A stretch of 64,000 bases of DNA, from NCBI GenBank assembly GCA_965153455.1, contig OZ234499.1, positions 9,296,271 to 9,360,270 of the forward strand. Direction: 5' to 3'. Under the pieces are notes generated by a model. That model was not told where the DNA came from, did not search any database, and saw nothing but the letters and a program-made list of their open reading frames with translations. The stretch comes from Sphagnum compactum. Its lineage: Eukaryota > Bryophyta > Sphagnopsida > Sphagnales. The translations under genes and the position numbers were made by a program. Below, in pieces: positions 11,501 to 24,395 of this stretch (positions are counted from its first letter, which is position 1; each line of letters opens with the position of its first letter).

Positions 11501-14500
11501 AATATCCAAATGTTATTCATTATAATCATTTTTAATATTATATAAGTTGTAGGTATAGTTCTAGATTGTGATTACTTGCAAGGGAAGCATCTAAAAAATC
11601 AATCTTAATAATTTAATTGAACACAAAAAAATATTTGATTCAAAAAAGGGTGGAAATACAACAAATGTTCCACAAGTGAACATAGTATTCAATTAATAGA
11701 TGTGTAAGAAAATTCCATATGTTACTAAAAAATCATATGAAGGACAAGATGACAAAAGCAGTTTACCTATTAGATCATAACCTAGCAGATTTTCATTATA
11801 ATTGCAAAAATTCAATTAGTTGATGAATGGTGTGAACAAAGTACTATGCCCGATGTTCCATCGACAACAAGTTAATCGGCCCCTTTAGCCAATGGTAATG
11901 TCCATCGCTAAGGAGCCAAATTCACGAAAAAAGACGAATGTTATCATCCTCACATTACATTCATCGAACCTTCCAACCCTATTTCCGAAAGTAATAATTA
12001 ATTATAAGTAAATGGCAAGAACATAAGGGTTAAGCAACATTCAAGGATCCCATACAGAATGAACCACTTGAATGTGCACCACCTTTCTAATCGATTTTTC
12101 TTTACACGACCATTGGAAAACATTCACATCAAGCGGTGTTTCTTCAAACTCTTCATCTTGTACTAGCATGACCGAAGGATCTAAAAATGTAATGACATCT
12201 TTCACCATGATTAAATCTTTGCCCACATCAACAAAAAACAAAAGAATAATAAGACCAACAAACTTGGTACTTGCATTTGAATGAGGTTTGATGTTTTCAT
12301 TTTGAAAATTAGTGTAAGCATAATATGTGACAATGTAGGTTTCGATGGTGAAACTATATGAAACCCCGACGCCTTAGTTCCAATGGATTCATTAAGCCAT
12401 AATTTTAACGATGGATCTAGATTGTACAAGGGAATTTTCATAATGAAAAAAAATGTTTTATTTCCAATTGACTATGTATTATTCAAATAGTTAATACAAT
12501 TTATTACGTATTACACAAATGAATATATATGGGTTGGAGGGAAGCTTACTAATGTTATAAAATTGATTTAGTCAAAAAATAACCAAAAGATGTTATTTCT
12601 TATTATCAATAAACTATCATAAAGGTTACTTACTTTAAAAGGATTAGAATGAAAAGTTAAGATGAAAAAATTAGGTAGTTGGGCCAAGTGGATGGAATTG
12701 GCAATAATCAAGCTCAAGGTTCATCAAAATAACAAAAATAAGGAAAAGGATGGATCCTTCAAAATTCATTAGTCATGATAAATATTATCTTATGTGAATG
12801 GGGGATGGAAACCTTTTTAGTGTTTTCATTGGGTGCAAGGATTCTCATCCTAAGCATCATTAGAGAATGGAATCATCCTCAATTACCATTGGTTCATGAA
12901 AGGAAAGAAGGCCACTGATTAGAAGGAGGGATTTTAACAAGCTTTCATTGGTCAAGGGAAAACAAGCTCAAGGAAGGGTCTTGAGAGGTTCACTTTCTTG
13001 CTATCGCATGAATATGGACTTGAACTTGGACTTGGTTGGCTCTTTCTTGTGTGGAAAGAGAAGGACTTTATGGTTTGGAGAAGAATTTTTTATAAGAAAG
13101 AAATGTTAAATTGAAGAAGAAGGGAAAACGTTAAGATAATACGATTTTGTCTCTTCCTTGAAAGTAGTATCTGGACTTTTTATTCTAAATTCAAGATCTT
13201 TTGACTACAATAATGAGTTTTCTTAAGAATTGGAATAATGTTAGAATAACATTCAATGCATCTTCACAAAAAAATTCAAGTTCATCAAAATTATTATTAG
13301 AAAAATATAATTGTTGGAAGTAAAAAAGGTCTATTGTCATTTTTTCCAAAATTATCAAATTAACTTTCAAATTTTGAATCATATCTCCTAACAACATAAA
13401 TAAAAACATATGAAGTTTCGTATGAATGTTTCCTCTAAGATTAACTTTCCAACAACCCTATGCATACTATATTTGAAGGTCTTATGAAGGCGTTATGGCA
13501 ATTGGAGTTAAGGGGGTCAAACTGTCACAAAATGTGAACTTCCAACTAAAACACAACACAACATTTCGTTACATATTGTCATGGTAAGTACATTGATTTC
13601 TTCAACATCTTTTGGTACTAATTAAATGGACACACAATGCCATAGGTTCCTTAGGTGATTCATTACCTTCCATTGAACCATATCTTAACTTATTAGAATA
13701 TGACCACATAGTAGTTCTGCCTCAAATGAATTTTGTGAGTTACATGTTTCTAAGTCAAAAGGTGTGCAAAGATTTCTCACTTGGACACCATTGGGGTGCA
13801 TCATTCTAGTTTTCATCTACCGCCAAAACTGAATTATTGTTCTAATTATTTTATTAAACATTGTTGGAAATGTTCCAAGTATGTCGAAATTAATGGGTAA
13901 CAATTGGGTAGCTTTTCTTTCATCCAAATGGCAACCCTTCATCACAATCCAGTTATGTTGAAATTGATGGATTACAAGTGTTTGAAAAGATTTAATGGAT
14001 TGTATATGTGAGAAAACGAAATGTTGCACAGGGAAATTCCTTTGATGGTGATGTATTTGACAAAGTAAAATATACAATAGCTTGACATTGAAAGTTTGTG
14101 GTTCAAGCTCTGAACTGCAACTTTCAACCATGAATGATGAAACACGATTGCTTTAGGAATTGATACAAAGCTCCATATTTAATGTGAAGGACAAAGAACG
14201 AAAAGGAACTCAAGCAAAATTACATTAAAAAGCCTGATGTGAAGAGAGTAGGGGCGGCTCTTTGAAGTTCTACTTGAATAAACTTTGTTGTTAGTTTCAA
14301 GGTTTAGGGTTTGGAACAAGTACAACAATGAAAACCACATTGGCAACCATGAATGACATTGTTATTGGATAGAAGCAAAGTAAGAAATGACTAATATCCC
14401 ATTATAAATCAAACTTTTAGGGTTTGATTGAAGCAATTTTGTGTTGTTGGATCAAGTGTTTGACAATTCCAATATTGGAATTTCAAGAATATTTGTGAAT

Positions 14501-14649
14501 TGTAAGCAATGGTGCTATTGAACAAGTGAGGGTTTTGTTTATAGTTTATACCAATGTTTGTTACAGTATCTGGTTTATAGGGTAAAAATCAAGGCTTCAA
14601 GTTCTTGTGATATGTATTCAAATCGACACCCTTTTGTTGGGTCATAATG
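11501..14649. other. AT-rich intergenic DNA with unrecognised short frames
   Basis: Several minus-strand frames of 60-105 codons lie at 12041-12441, 13191-13409 and 13817-14131. The pair at 12041-12441 are in different frames and could be one frameshifted relic, but I recognise no family motif. No RNA gene was seen. Confidence 0.4.
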
Positions 14650-14985
14650 AACCAGCACCCACCAACACACCATCCACTGGATACTTTTTAATACTCAGTT
14701 GTGGATGAAGGTAATCAATTTTGTAAAACATAGGTCTCGTATGTAAGGAGACAAGTAGGAAAATAGGTAACTATGGATAAATAAATGGTTTATACATAGG
14801 TAAGGGGTTTTTAACTACCTGCCTATTAACAACCTGCTTTTGGGTTGTTAATTGGTAGGTAGAAAAAAAATAAACTAAGTTAACCACCACAAATAGCTAG
14901 GGAATTGGAACCCAATAGAAAATCATTTCTTGATCACTTACCATTCATCCTTCTTGGTGTGCTCATGTGTGTTAGTTGACTCTAA
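14650..14985. mobile_element. MITE family 2, copy 2
   Basis: Homologue of 2307-2606 in the same orientation. It shares ACCAGCACCCACCA, CACCATCCACTGGAT, ACTCAGTTGTGGATGAA, GGGTTGTTA and CACTTACCATTCATCCT. The right terminus has decayed more than in copy 1, and the centre carries extra sequence. Non-coding. Confidence 0.75.
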
Positions 14986-16330
14986 CCCTTTTGTTGGAAT
15001 TGGTATAAGAATCCATCCATGAAACTAGGTTTTTTTTTTTTTTTTTTCCTTGCTAAATTCGAAATTGAGACCAAAATCATGAAAAAATAAATTAATACGG
15101 TCAAAATCTCTAGGTAGAAAAGTTTAATATTCTGAAAATTCTAATAAGTAGGTTGAATTTCATAATTAAATATTAATTTTACTTAGTTGTTGAACTTGGT
15201 AGATACATAAACTTTTATTTTAATTCATTGAAAACCTTTATACCCCATACAATCTTTAAGCATTTAGGAGTGTGTATTGACATAAAACCAAACCCAATTT
15301 ATGAGTTGGGCCCAAAAAATCTGGCATTTGAAAAAATGTGTTAAAATTAGAATTGGAAAAAAAATAAATTAAAAATTGAGACCCATTTGGAACCCCCATC
15401 CACCCAAAGAATCTCCAAATAAATTGAGACCCGTTTTGGAAGAACCACACAACACTAGTTTATACCAGTGTTGGTTGGATATCACATTTTAGGGTTAATT
15501 TCAATAAGGCACTTTATGTAAAAAAAATAATAGATGGATATGCATTGAAAATTTTTAGCAATATATTTGTAGAGGCAAATATCGCTTCTAATTTAATTTA
15601 GATCCTTTAGTGGATATGAATTTGTTGTTTATAAAATTTAAACAAATTACAAATACATACAAAGGTTATACATATTCAAAATCTATTTGATATGGATTTA
15701 GGTTTAATTTTGATCCTTCTGTGGATATGAATTTCACTATGGATACATATAAAGGTCATGCATATATAAAGTCAATATGATCACATTTTTTTCCACTTGC
15801 CTAAAGCACATTCCTAAAATGTAAATTGTAACTTGCAGGGGAAATAAACCCCAATTCTCAAAAGAATTTTGCCTATTACAATGCAAGCTACTTGGCCCAC
15901 CAACACCCCAAAACCCACCCAATAATCCCATGCAAAAACCCAATGGTTTGCCATCCCATAACATCTAATAAATTGACTTTCTCCAAGCCAAGTTCTTTCC
16001 AAGCTTTCTAGTGAAAAACTTGTTACAAATACTTGGAAATGTTAGTGATAGTAGAATGAAAATAACAACAAAAAAAATTTGTTGAAAAAAAGAAGGAAAA
16101 ATCATAAAGTTGATTACCTATGCTAATCACCATCAACATTCATATCTTCAAAATACTTTTGCTTCTTCAATCAATTCATATCTGTCATCAACCAGAAACC
16201 CTTCAGCTTTCAAGTAATCTTTCATGGTTTTATTTCGCATATAATTAACGCGTAGATCATCAAGCCAATATTTAGCAATTGTGTTAATTTTATCCAAGTT
16301 TTCCACTTGTAAACAACATCTTCACAAAAG
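14986..16330. other. Intergenic DNA
   Basis: AT-rich, with a T(17) run near 15031. The minus-strand frames at 15256-15450 and 15737-16002 carry no recognised motif. At 15456-15485 the end motifs of the dispersed repeat found at 20668 and 27141 stand side by side. Confidence 0.45.
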
Positions 16331-16339
16331 CTGTCAATA

Positions 16340-18120
16340 TTCCAGCAAGACTAAATATTCTTTCTGTTCAATTTGTGACCATGGGATGCCAAGAATCTAC
16401 TTGGCCAAAAATGCCACATTCGAAAACTACCCTTCATGGTTGCACCATCGAGCAACATGATCTTCACATCTAGTAAGAGGTATGGATAACCTTTTAAACA
16501 AATGTACCTTTCAAGTGACAAGTGTTCGAGAAGATTTTTCAAAAGATGCTCCAACCCCAAAGATGTTACCTTCATCTTTGGGTTCATCACCATGACTAAA
16601 AGAAATGCATGTTTCAATAGTAGGGTTTAAGGTTTCAAAGCAGGTCATGTAAAAGGGAATTACAATTTTCAAATCATACTCAAAAGCAAGTCAAATTACA
16701 TCCCCACATCCCACCAAATTGTCCACAATTCGTAGTGATTTAAATTGAGGATCTAGCATAATAGCAAGCATGTTATGAACATGGTTTGCATTAAAAAAAT
16801 TCAAAAATTGGAGGAAAGGTTTTAGAACCTTCACAACTTCTTCCCAAATCTTTTTTTGGAAGGAGACGAATTCATAATCAAATTGATCCAAAAGCTCAGT
16901 CCCATTTAAAATTTTCACCATTTTAATTCATTCAACTTGTAGTTTGGTAGTTAGGGTAATGCAGTAATTAAAACATTAGACAATACCTAGTGACACAAGA
17001 CTAATTCATAACATGTCATGACCGCATGGTTCAAGCATGATGTGACTCCCTCCACAATGGCCCACACTTGGGCTTTTGAAACTATTTGTTGTAAAGTGAC
17101 AATCTTCTACCTTCCATAACATGTGATGATGGTTTTCTTGAAGTCCAAAGTCTCTTCAAACATAATGACTTTAGATGCAAATATGGTTTTGACTGGGGTC
17201 TTAAGCTTTCAAAGTGGCATTTCACATTCAATACAAGACTTCTCCCATTCTTGTTTCCCTTTCCTAGATTTTTTTGTCCATGTAATTCTATTTTGAAAGC
17301 AACATGTGCATCCTTCACACTCACTTGCACCAAACCCTTAGAAACTTTCCTTTATTTTACAAATTAAACAAAAAAAATTCTTCATACCACAATGTAGCCA
17401 TCCGCCCAAATAAAATAATGTTGTCATTTGTAGAAAATTGGTATGTTTTAAACATCACATGCCTGAAACACATACCTTCGTAAACCTTAATAAGCCTTAA
17501 AGGTTGATAATCAATGATGGAGCATAATGTAATGCCATGGTTGTTAAATTGTTGCCCTCATCTTTCACAAATGCAATCACATGATGCATCAACCCAAACT
17601 TTGAAAGTAGTTATTCAAGTTGAATAGCCATACTCCGCCCACTTGTTTCATTCACTTCAAGTACGTCCACAATGACATGCATAGGGGTCTAAGATTCATT
17701 TAAAAAATTTGTCACAAGGGCAAAAGTGTCCATACTATCCCTAGACATCCAAAGATCAAAACTTGTGGAAATAATGGTCACAGAGTAAGGTTTGGAAGTA
17801 CATGCAAGTTTAAATTTTTTTTTTACCATCGCAAGAAGCACATCATCCACAAGCATAGTTCAAGAAGGAAATTATGAAACTCGAGGACATTGGCATAAAA
17901 TCAACCTTCTTAGCCATATATTTTCTGTAATGGAAAGCACCCAATATCCCTTGCAAATGTAAAGCACCAAATCCTTAATAAACATATGATATGCCTCATT
18001 ATTATTTTTGTATGGGTTTGTGGCCCTAAATAAGTGGTGATTGTAGAACTAGAAGGCCTAATCCTTTTTTTCCCTCTTTGCCAAGTATGATTTGCATTAA
18101 CAATTGCTACCTTTTTTGCA
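16340..18120 (-). pseudogene. hAT-superfamily transposase, broken
   Basis: Read on the minus strand, pieces of a plant hAT (Ac-like) transposase lie in the right order but in different frames. At 17640-17790 is FDLWMSRDSMDTFALV followed by MHVIVDV and ETSGRSMAIQL. At 17560-17640 is LLSKFGLMHHVIAFVKDEG. At 16691-16921 is a block with IWEEVVKVLKPFLQF and NMLAIMLDPQFKSL. At about 16350-16440 is the hATC dimerisation domain (NVAFLAK, ILGIPWSQIE). A TAG at 17689-17691 sits where the family has a conserved Trp, and there are other stops and frameshifts. No terminal inverted repeats were identified. The protein cannot be made from this copy. Confidence 0.85.
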
Positions 18121-19204
18121 AGCTATTCTTTTTTAGCACAAACAACCTATGATGCGCAGTATCAACATGAATCTTCATGGTTTAATTTTAAAATTTTATT
18201 ATACTTAATCAAAGCCCTTATCAAAACAAAATTTTGGGAAAAAAATAACAAATAATCCCTAGCAAATTGAATTTCAATGGTGTAGTTTCCAAAGTGTAGC
18301 TTGAGCCTGTATAACTGTAAGTTGTAATACTTCATTTTCCAATGAATTACCAAGCATTGGCCGCATACTTTCCATATCTAAACTATTTGTGCCCACATCT
18401 TCAAATGCAAGTGGTCCATCAATGCCACCAATAATGTCAACAACAACAATTTCCTCTTCTATATCCATGGTGCACACTATGCAATGCAAATAATAGTTCC
18501 CAATGCTACACCATATTTTTATTCACTTGTAACAAAACTTTAATCGCAACAAAATATGAACAAACCCATTTTTGGGTGGTACCACTATGAACATCACACC
18601 TTAGTTTTCTTGAACTCATTGAATTTTGAAAAAATCATGGGAAACACTTAAATATATATTTTTATAATATTTTTCCATGAGTATATTTCTTAGGGCCTAT
18701 AGATTTTGAAATTTCAATAATATCAAGAATATTTTGTATTTTGATGTTCCTAATCATTGCATTAGAAAAAAATTAAAGAATGTAACACTAGTTCCTTTCC
18801 TTGAACTTTTTGGTCAAGAACACAATTTTAAAACATGATTTGAAAATTTCCTTGTGAATTGTTTTCCTAGGTAATTTTGAAATCATTCTATTATGAGGTT
18901 TCTATTAGGCAATTAATTGAATAAGTATAATTTAATTATGAATTTTCAAAGTTAAAGCTATTGATTTTTGAAAGGGCCATTTTAATTAGGAATATAAAAC
19001 TTTAAAATTATCCATTTTTTAATTCCAAAATAAACTTCAAGCCATATATTAAAGTATGCAATGGATAAATATGAAAAAAAAAATTATAGTTGTGAAAACA
19101 TTTAAAGGAAAGGGCCTAGGAAAATGATTTGGCCACTTTTGGTTTCTTAACCATTCTTTGAAGTGGTTCCTAGTGGTACCACCCAAAGATGGGTTCACCC
19201 ATAT
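18121..19204. other. Intergenic DNA beside the hAT relic
   Basis: AT-rich. It may hold the remainder of the hAT element's 5' region; the minus-strand frame at 18274-18489 could belong to it, but no zinc-finger residues were seen. Otherwise nothing is recognised. Confidence 0.4.
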
Positions 19205-20170
19205 GTAAACTAAAATTGTTAATGCAAGCTAAAACTAAATTATTCCAACCAAGCTACAAACTCCTACAATCAAATTGTTTGCTAAACTTTTAAACCCAAT
19301 AGTCAATGCAAGGTGCAACCAAGCTATGAGCTATAGCCAAGCTCCAACTCACAACAAAACTTTGATTTGCAACAAAATCTTTAAACCCAAATTAGTGCAA
19401 CTATAACCAAAATACATGTTGCAAATAAGCAACAAGTTGCAAACTACAAGCTGCAAGTTATAAACAAATTATAAGCTACAACCAAACTGTTGTAGGCTAC
19501 AAGTTATAACCAAACTACTATAAGGTCCAATTAAACTATCGCATGCTCGAAGTTACAAGGTGCAACCAATTTGCATTCTACTACACATTCTAACCAAATT
19601 GTTGCATGCTACAACCAAACTACTGTAAGATACAAGTTGCAACCAAAATGCCGCAAGTTAACCAAATTGTTCCACGCTGCAACCAAATTATTACTCGTTA
19701 AAACCAATTGTTCCAAGTTGCAAGCTAAAACCAAAATGTTGCAAGCTAGCTACAAGCTGCAACCAAACTGCTACAACCAAGCTCCAACCAAACTATTGCA
19801 ACCAAGTTACAAGCTATAACGAAACTTCAACTTGTTATAGAGCTCTGATGTGCAACAAAATCTTAAATGCTAATTAGTGCAAGCTAAAGCCAAACTAAAA
19901 GTTGCAACCAAGTTGCAAGTTATAACCAAGCGACAGGCTGTAACCAAACTGTTATAACCAAGCGATAGGTTGTAACCAAACTGTTATAACCAAGTTGTAA
20001 GCTACAACTAAGTTCATCCTCCAACATAACTCCGACCTACACAAAATCTTTAAACCTTAGTTAGTCAAAACTACAACTAAATTATTATAGCCAAGTTGTT
20101 GCAATCACAACCAACGCACAAGTTGTAAAAAAGTTCACTCCGACAAATTGTCGAAAAGTTCACTCTAATG
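19205..20170. repeat. Degenerate tandem array of CAAGCTACAAG/CAACCAAACTG motifs
   Basis: Nearly 1 kb is made of variants of short motifs such as CAACCAAACTGTTGCAAG and CAAGCTACAAGTTGCAACC. The clearest local period is 32 bp: the units at 19922-19953 and 19954-19985 differ at two positions, and a third begins at 19986. A longer block with CAACAAAATCTT and TTAGTGCAA recurs near 19370, 19850 and, more weakly, 20030, suggesting a higher-order unit. The 82-aa frame at 19571-19819 is a by-product of the repeat. Confidence 0.8.
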
Positions 20171-20667
20171 AATTATGGAAAAGCTAACTCTAACAAGTTG
20201 TGAAAACTTCATTATGATGAGTTGTATAGAGAAATTCACTCTAATGAACAGAACGTACAATAAACAACAAACTTTTTGGAAAACAAAATCATGCAAGCAT
20301 ACCTTTTACATGAAAAATCTTTGTGCATTTGAGTGCTTCAACACTTGGGTGTTTGAGTGCATCCATGAAATTCTCTTTGGCACCACAACTATGATGTGAC
20401 AAAAACTTTCAACATGTTAGTGTTTAAATGTGCCAAAATATTCTAAACAGCAAAGCTATGATGTGATAGAAAGCAATGGAACAATAGAAGAAAAAAGATA
20501 GAAAAGAACTTGGAAACCCTAAACAAGCATATGCATATTTGGACCCTTAAACACAACTATGAAAAAAAGTATAACATAATTATACACATCCAGGATCTCA
20601 TAATGTAATGATAAACCAGATACGCATAATGAACAAACATATATGTACAAGTAAATATAAATATAAG
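20171..20667. other. Intergenic DNA
   Basis: Transition from the tandem array into AT-rich DNA. The 74-aa frame at 20175-20399 has no recognised motif. Confidence 0.4.
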
Positions 20668-20822
20668 GATATCATCTAGATCTAAATCTGCCGGTTACCA
20701 ATACCTCACAAAATTGGAGATGAAGAAATCCGGATATGCATTGTTCATAACCGGGGAACTATGCATGTTAATAACCGGAACTCCCAGGTATATCTGGCCA
20801 ACACTGGTTTATACTTACCTCT
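20668..20822 (+). repeat. Dispersed ~155-bp repeat, family 3, forward copy
   Basis: Begins GGATATCATCTAGATC and ends CCAACACTGGTTTATA. A homologue lies at 27141-27300 in reverse orientation, with matching internal blocks ATGCATGTTAATAACCG and GGAGATGA. Similarity stops at both ends, which marks the unit. Probably a non-autonomous element. Confidence 0.75.
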
Positions 20823-21177
20823 GCTTTGCTGTACAAGCTATTCGAAGACATCATGATATCGCCTTCCTTCACAACTACCCTTGGAATTGAATGTAAAAGC
20901 AAAGAGGGTACATACTTACGTCCCTACAAATGTGTACACAATCAATCAATGATGGGTCTTGATTAGCGAGCGAGCACCACCAAACCCATTATTAATGAGC
21001 ATTCATGATTCTGCCAGGACTGATCCATCAATGAATCTCTGTGAGATCATGGTTTCATACCAGTGTTGATGAATAATAACGGCTTGCACCAAGGAGGAAG
21101 CCGAGAGGACTCAGGTCTCGCAAGGAGGACGAAGAGAGGACTCAGGACTTGCAGTGTCTTTTTCTTAGGTAGCCTAA
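20823..21177. other. Intergenic DNA
   Basis: No gene recognised. An AGAGAGGACTCAGG-type motif is duplicated within 21100-21140. The 67-aa frame at 21063-21266 runs into the dispersed repeat that follows and is not considered coding. Confidence 0.4.
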
Positions 21178-21268
21178 GTGGCGATCATCCTTATGAAGAT
21201 TTAGTCAAATCTGGCTATAAACTTAATCTGAAGTACAAATCTTCTATATTTTTGGCTACACACTAAAG
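21178..21268 (+). repeat. Dispersed ~90-bp repeat, family 4, copy 1
   Basis: Shares GTGGCGATCATC, AAATCTGGCTATAAAC, GAAGTACA(A/G)ATCTT and ATATTTTGGCTA-like blocks with 35675-35770 in the same orientation. Its nature is unknown. Confidence 0.65.
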
Positions 21269-24200
21269 ATATCCTTAAAGTCTTCACCCTCTCTTTCACC
21301 CCCTAACCCCTCTTTTAGTGGTATCCGCAAGGTAAGGAAATTTTATTAGATCTCAGTATGAAATGCTGAAACCCAAAAAAAAAAAAAAAACTGGTGATGT
21401 TGATCTGTGAGGTGGTAACTAGTTTTGCCATGGCCTCCTCCACAATGTAATAAGTTTTTAGCCAATTATTCAAATTTCTGGCACATCCCTAACAATTGAT
21501 TCACTAAAATTGACATTGACAATCCAAAAACAAAAACCCAAAAACCAAAAAAATGAAGCTAGCATATAGTTGCATGTCTCACTTAGGGAAATTGTTATAA
21601 TTATGCCTGGATAGGACATACAAACCAGTTACATAACCAAAGAACCACAAAGTTCATGAGGAAACTTACAAAGTGTAAACTAATGTTCTCTCACTATATT
21701 GTTCTTGAGATATCCTTGGGTGAAAGTATATAATTTTTAATTTATATTTACCTTCAGGTAAGGGTATATTAGCATTCAAAACAAATCATCAAGTTAGGCT
21801 ATGAGTATTTTCTTTTAAAAAATTCGATAGGTGGGTAAGGTCTGAGTAGCCCCTTATCATATACCCCTTTTGGGATAAAAATTGGGTAGCATGATTTATT
21901 TAATTGACTTAAAATGAAAGAAAATTTTCACTTTTTTGAATTTTTATAAAACATTTCAAAGGCCAAATCCAATTTCAAAATGCAAAAATCAAAATATTTG
22001 ATACATCCTTGACTATGATAATCGTTCTTATGAGTGAACATTTCATATATGGAAAGACAATGGTGTTACAGTCGATATTTGGTTAAATATGGAATGCAAA
22101 GATAATTTTGTAACTCATCCTTGGGTGCTCTAATGAACTTTTGAATCATCTAATTTAATTAAGTAATGTGAAAATTGTGGCCCTCCAAAGTAGTGGAGGT
22201 CTTTCACTTTAAACATATCTTCACCGAACACCTACCACTCTTAACATGTGCATTTTTATCACATGTTAACAATCCTCAATTTTATCCATATGATTTATCT
22301 AAAGTTCTCACCTTCTCACATCTATACTTGAATCAAAGGGGAGGCACTATATATTCACATTAAAAAAAATTGTGGGGAGCCCTCAAAATCTCAGTTTATT
22401 TTTGTTTATTCATGTGATGAATCAAGCAAATTGGCTCATCACCCCCAAAACAAAAAACTTGGGTGGCATCCCATTTGATTAATAGAATTTTTAAAAATTA
22501 AGGTTTAAATCACATGTAACCTATTTGTTTTTACTTGGATGCCAAGACATATATTGCTTTGGGTAATTCTTACATATATCAAAGGTTATGTATATGATTA
22601 TGTACCTTTGGGTATGCCCTCAATTAGGGTATGTTGATTTGAGGAAAATAAGTTAAGGTATATAATGTACTTGATTTATACCTAGCAAATATAATCGGGT
22701 AAAAGATATATCCATGCAACGATGTATAAACCAATGTTGGGTAGTTAGAAATAATGGAACTTGATAACTGATGGTTCTCATGTAGTTATGAAGAGATATA
22801 TAATCACAATTCTCAAAAATCTGAGAACTAATTTCTGACATATAGCAATAGTTCTCAAGAGTTTAAGAACTAGTCAAATAACCTTCTATAGAACTATTAA
22901 TTTTCTCCTCATTATTTTGTGAGAACTGCTAGCTTTTTTGATGGATTTTGAAAAAAATGACATCAAAGGGCTTTTTTTTTTGGTGAAAATTTTCAAAGAA
23001 ATTAGAACCAAAGGTTATTCATGTCTGATTCTTTTCAAAAAACTAGAACCTAATGTTATTGAAGTTTGAGTTTTTTCAAAAGATTGGAACCAAAGTATTA
23101 AATTTGAAAATTTGAAAATTTCCAACTAGCAGAACTGAAGGTCATCAAAAATTTCATAAAAAATCGTCAGGTCTGGGTCTAGAGGTTTTTGTACAATGGA
23201 CAATCCTTTGGATCCAAGTCCGGGAAATATTTTGAAAAATGAAAATTTGACAATTTCAAGGTCAGGTCGAATTTTCTTATCTATTCGGTTCAACCTTCAT
23301 AAGAACCCATGATTCCAAGTTCAACACAAGGCTAGTTCCAACTTAAATGTGACCATAGTTTTGGGGGGTTTTGGGGGTCTAGTCCAAGGCCAAGGGACTC
23401 CCCCCCCTCCTACTTTATTTCTTTCTCTATTTTTACCAATCTTTAAAAATTTTCAATTTTTTCTCTCTTATCGGTTACCACTTTCTTTTCCCCCTACCTC
23501 TTCAATGTCCTTCACCAGCTCAAAGTGCCCCTCGCCTTGCCCCTCTCTAGCCTTGGGTAATTTATTGAAATAAGAAAAAATAATGACATGGAAGGTGAAA
23601 AGAAGGGATAAAAGTGTAGGTGCTGGTTCACCCAAGGCAACAAATAAAACTGTAACAATAATATCACTTTTCGTGTTGTTATCCATTACTAGGGTAGATT
23701 ATGCTTGGAATTCCTTAGTATCGAAGGGAGACTATGGTTTGAATTGCCCTTTAAATACCACATTGTTGGGTAGGTATCTATTGTTAGTGAATATGAGCTT
23801 AAGAATTCTAAACCATATCTGAGGAAGAACAAAGACAAAGGACCCAAGTCCGAATCAAAAATCCAAAGGCGATAAAAAAGGGGTAAAGAAACAAATTAAG
23901 TTTTAGAATCCCCCACTAGTTGCAAGAAGCATATAATATTTTATTTTATTTTTAAACTAAAAAAAACTTGAAAAATATTTAAGCCCATAAGGACATTCAC
24001 CTGTAATGATGACGCACCTCAAAATAGAAGTAACTTAGGCTTTCTACGAGGTTATGGAAACCCTCTACCTATAAAAAAACATGTAGAACCACTAGAGGAG
24101 GGCCATCGATGCCCTTTGTTGGCCATGCCTTTGGGTCTGTTGACTATGAACACTTTTTCATTCGGTTCCATACCTTGGTGAACTATAGTGGTTAAGCTTA

Positions 24201-24395
24201 GTTGTTGTTTTGATACCCATCTTACTAACAACCCATTAGTAGCCTTTATTTACGTACTAACCATTTATATATATATATAAACCCAAAATATCCAATAAAA
24301 ACCCGATGGCCAAAACCATCACATGAAAGACAAAATGGAAGGCCAAAGAAAGGTCAAAAGATGTGCAGCCCGCAAGAATCATAGAAGGGAAAGAG
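21269..24395. other. Intergenic DNA with decayed repeats
   Basis: An A(18) run lies at about 21375. At 23611-23630 stands the GGTGCTGGTTCACC motif that marks the ends of MITE family 2. Short frames (22175-22363, 22653-22841, 23349-23822) lack recognisable domains. An AT dinucleotide run lies near 24268. Confidence 0.45.

Noticed and set aside
12041-12441. Two minus-strand frames as a CACTA-associated domain relic
   Set aside because: I considered a DUF4216-like match, but no diagnostic residues align.
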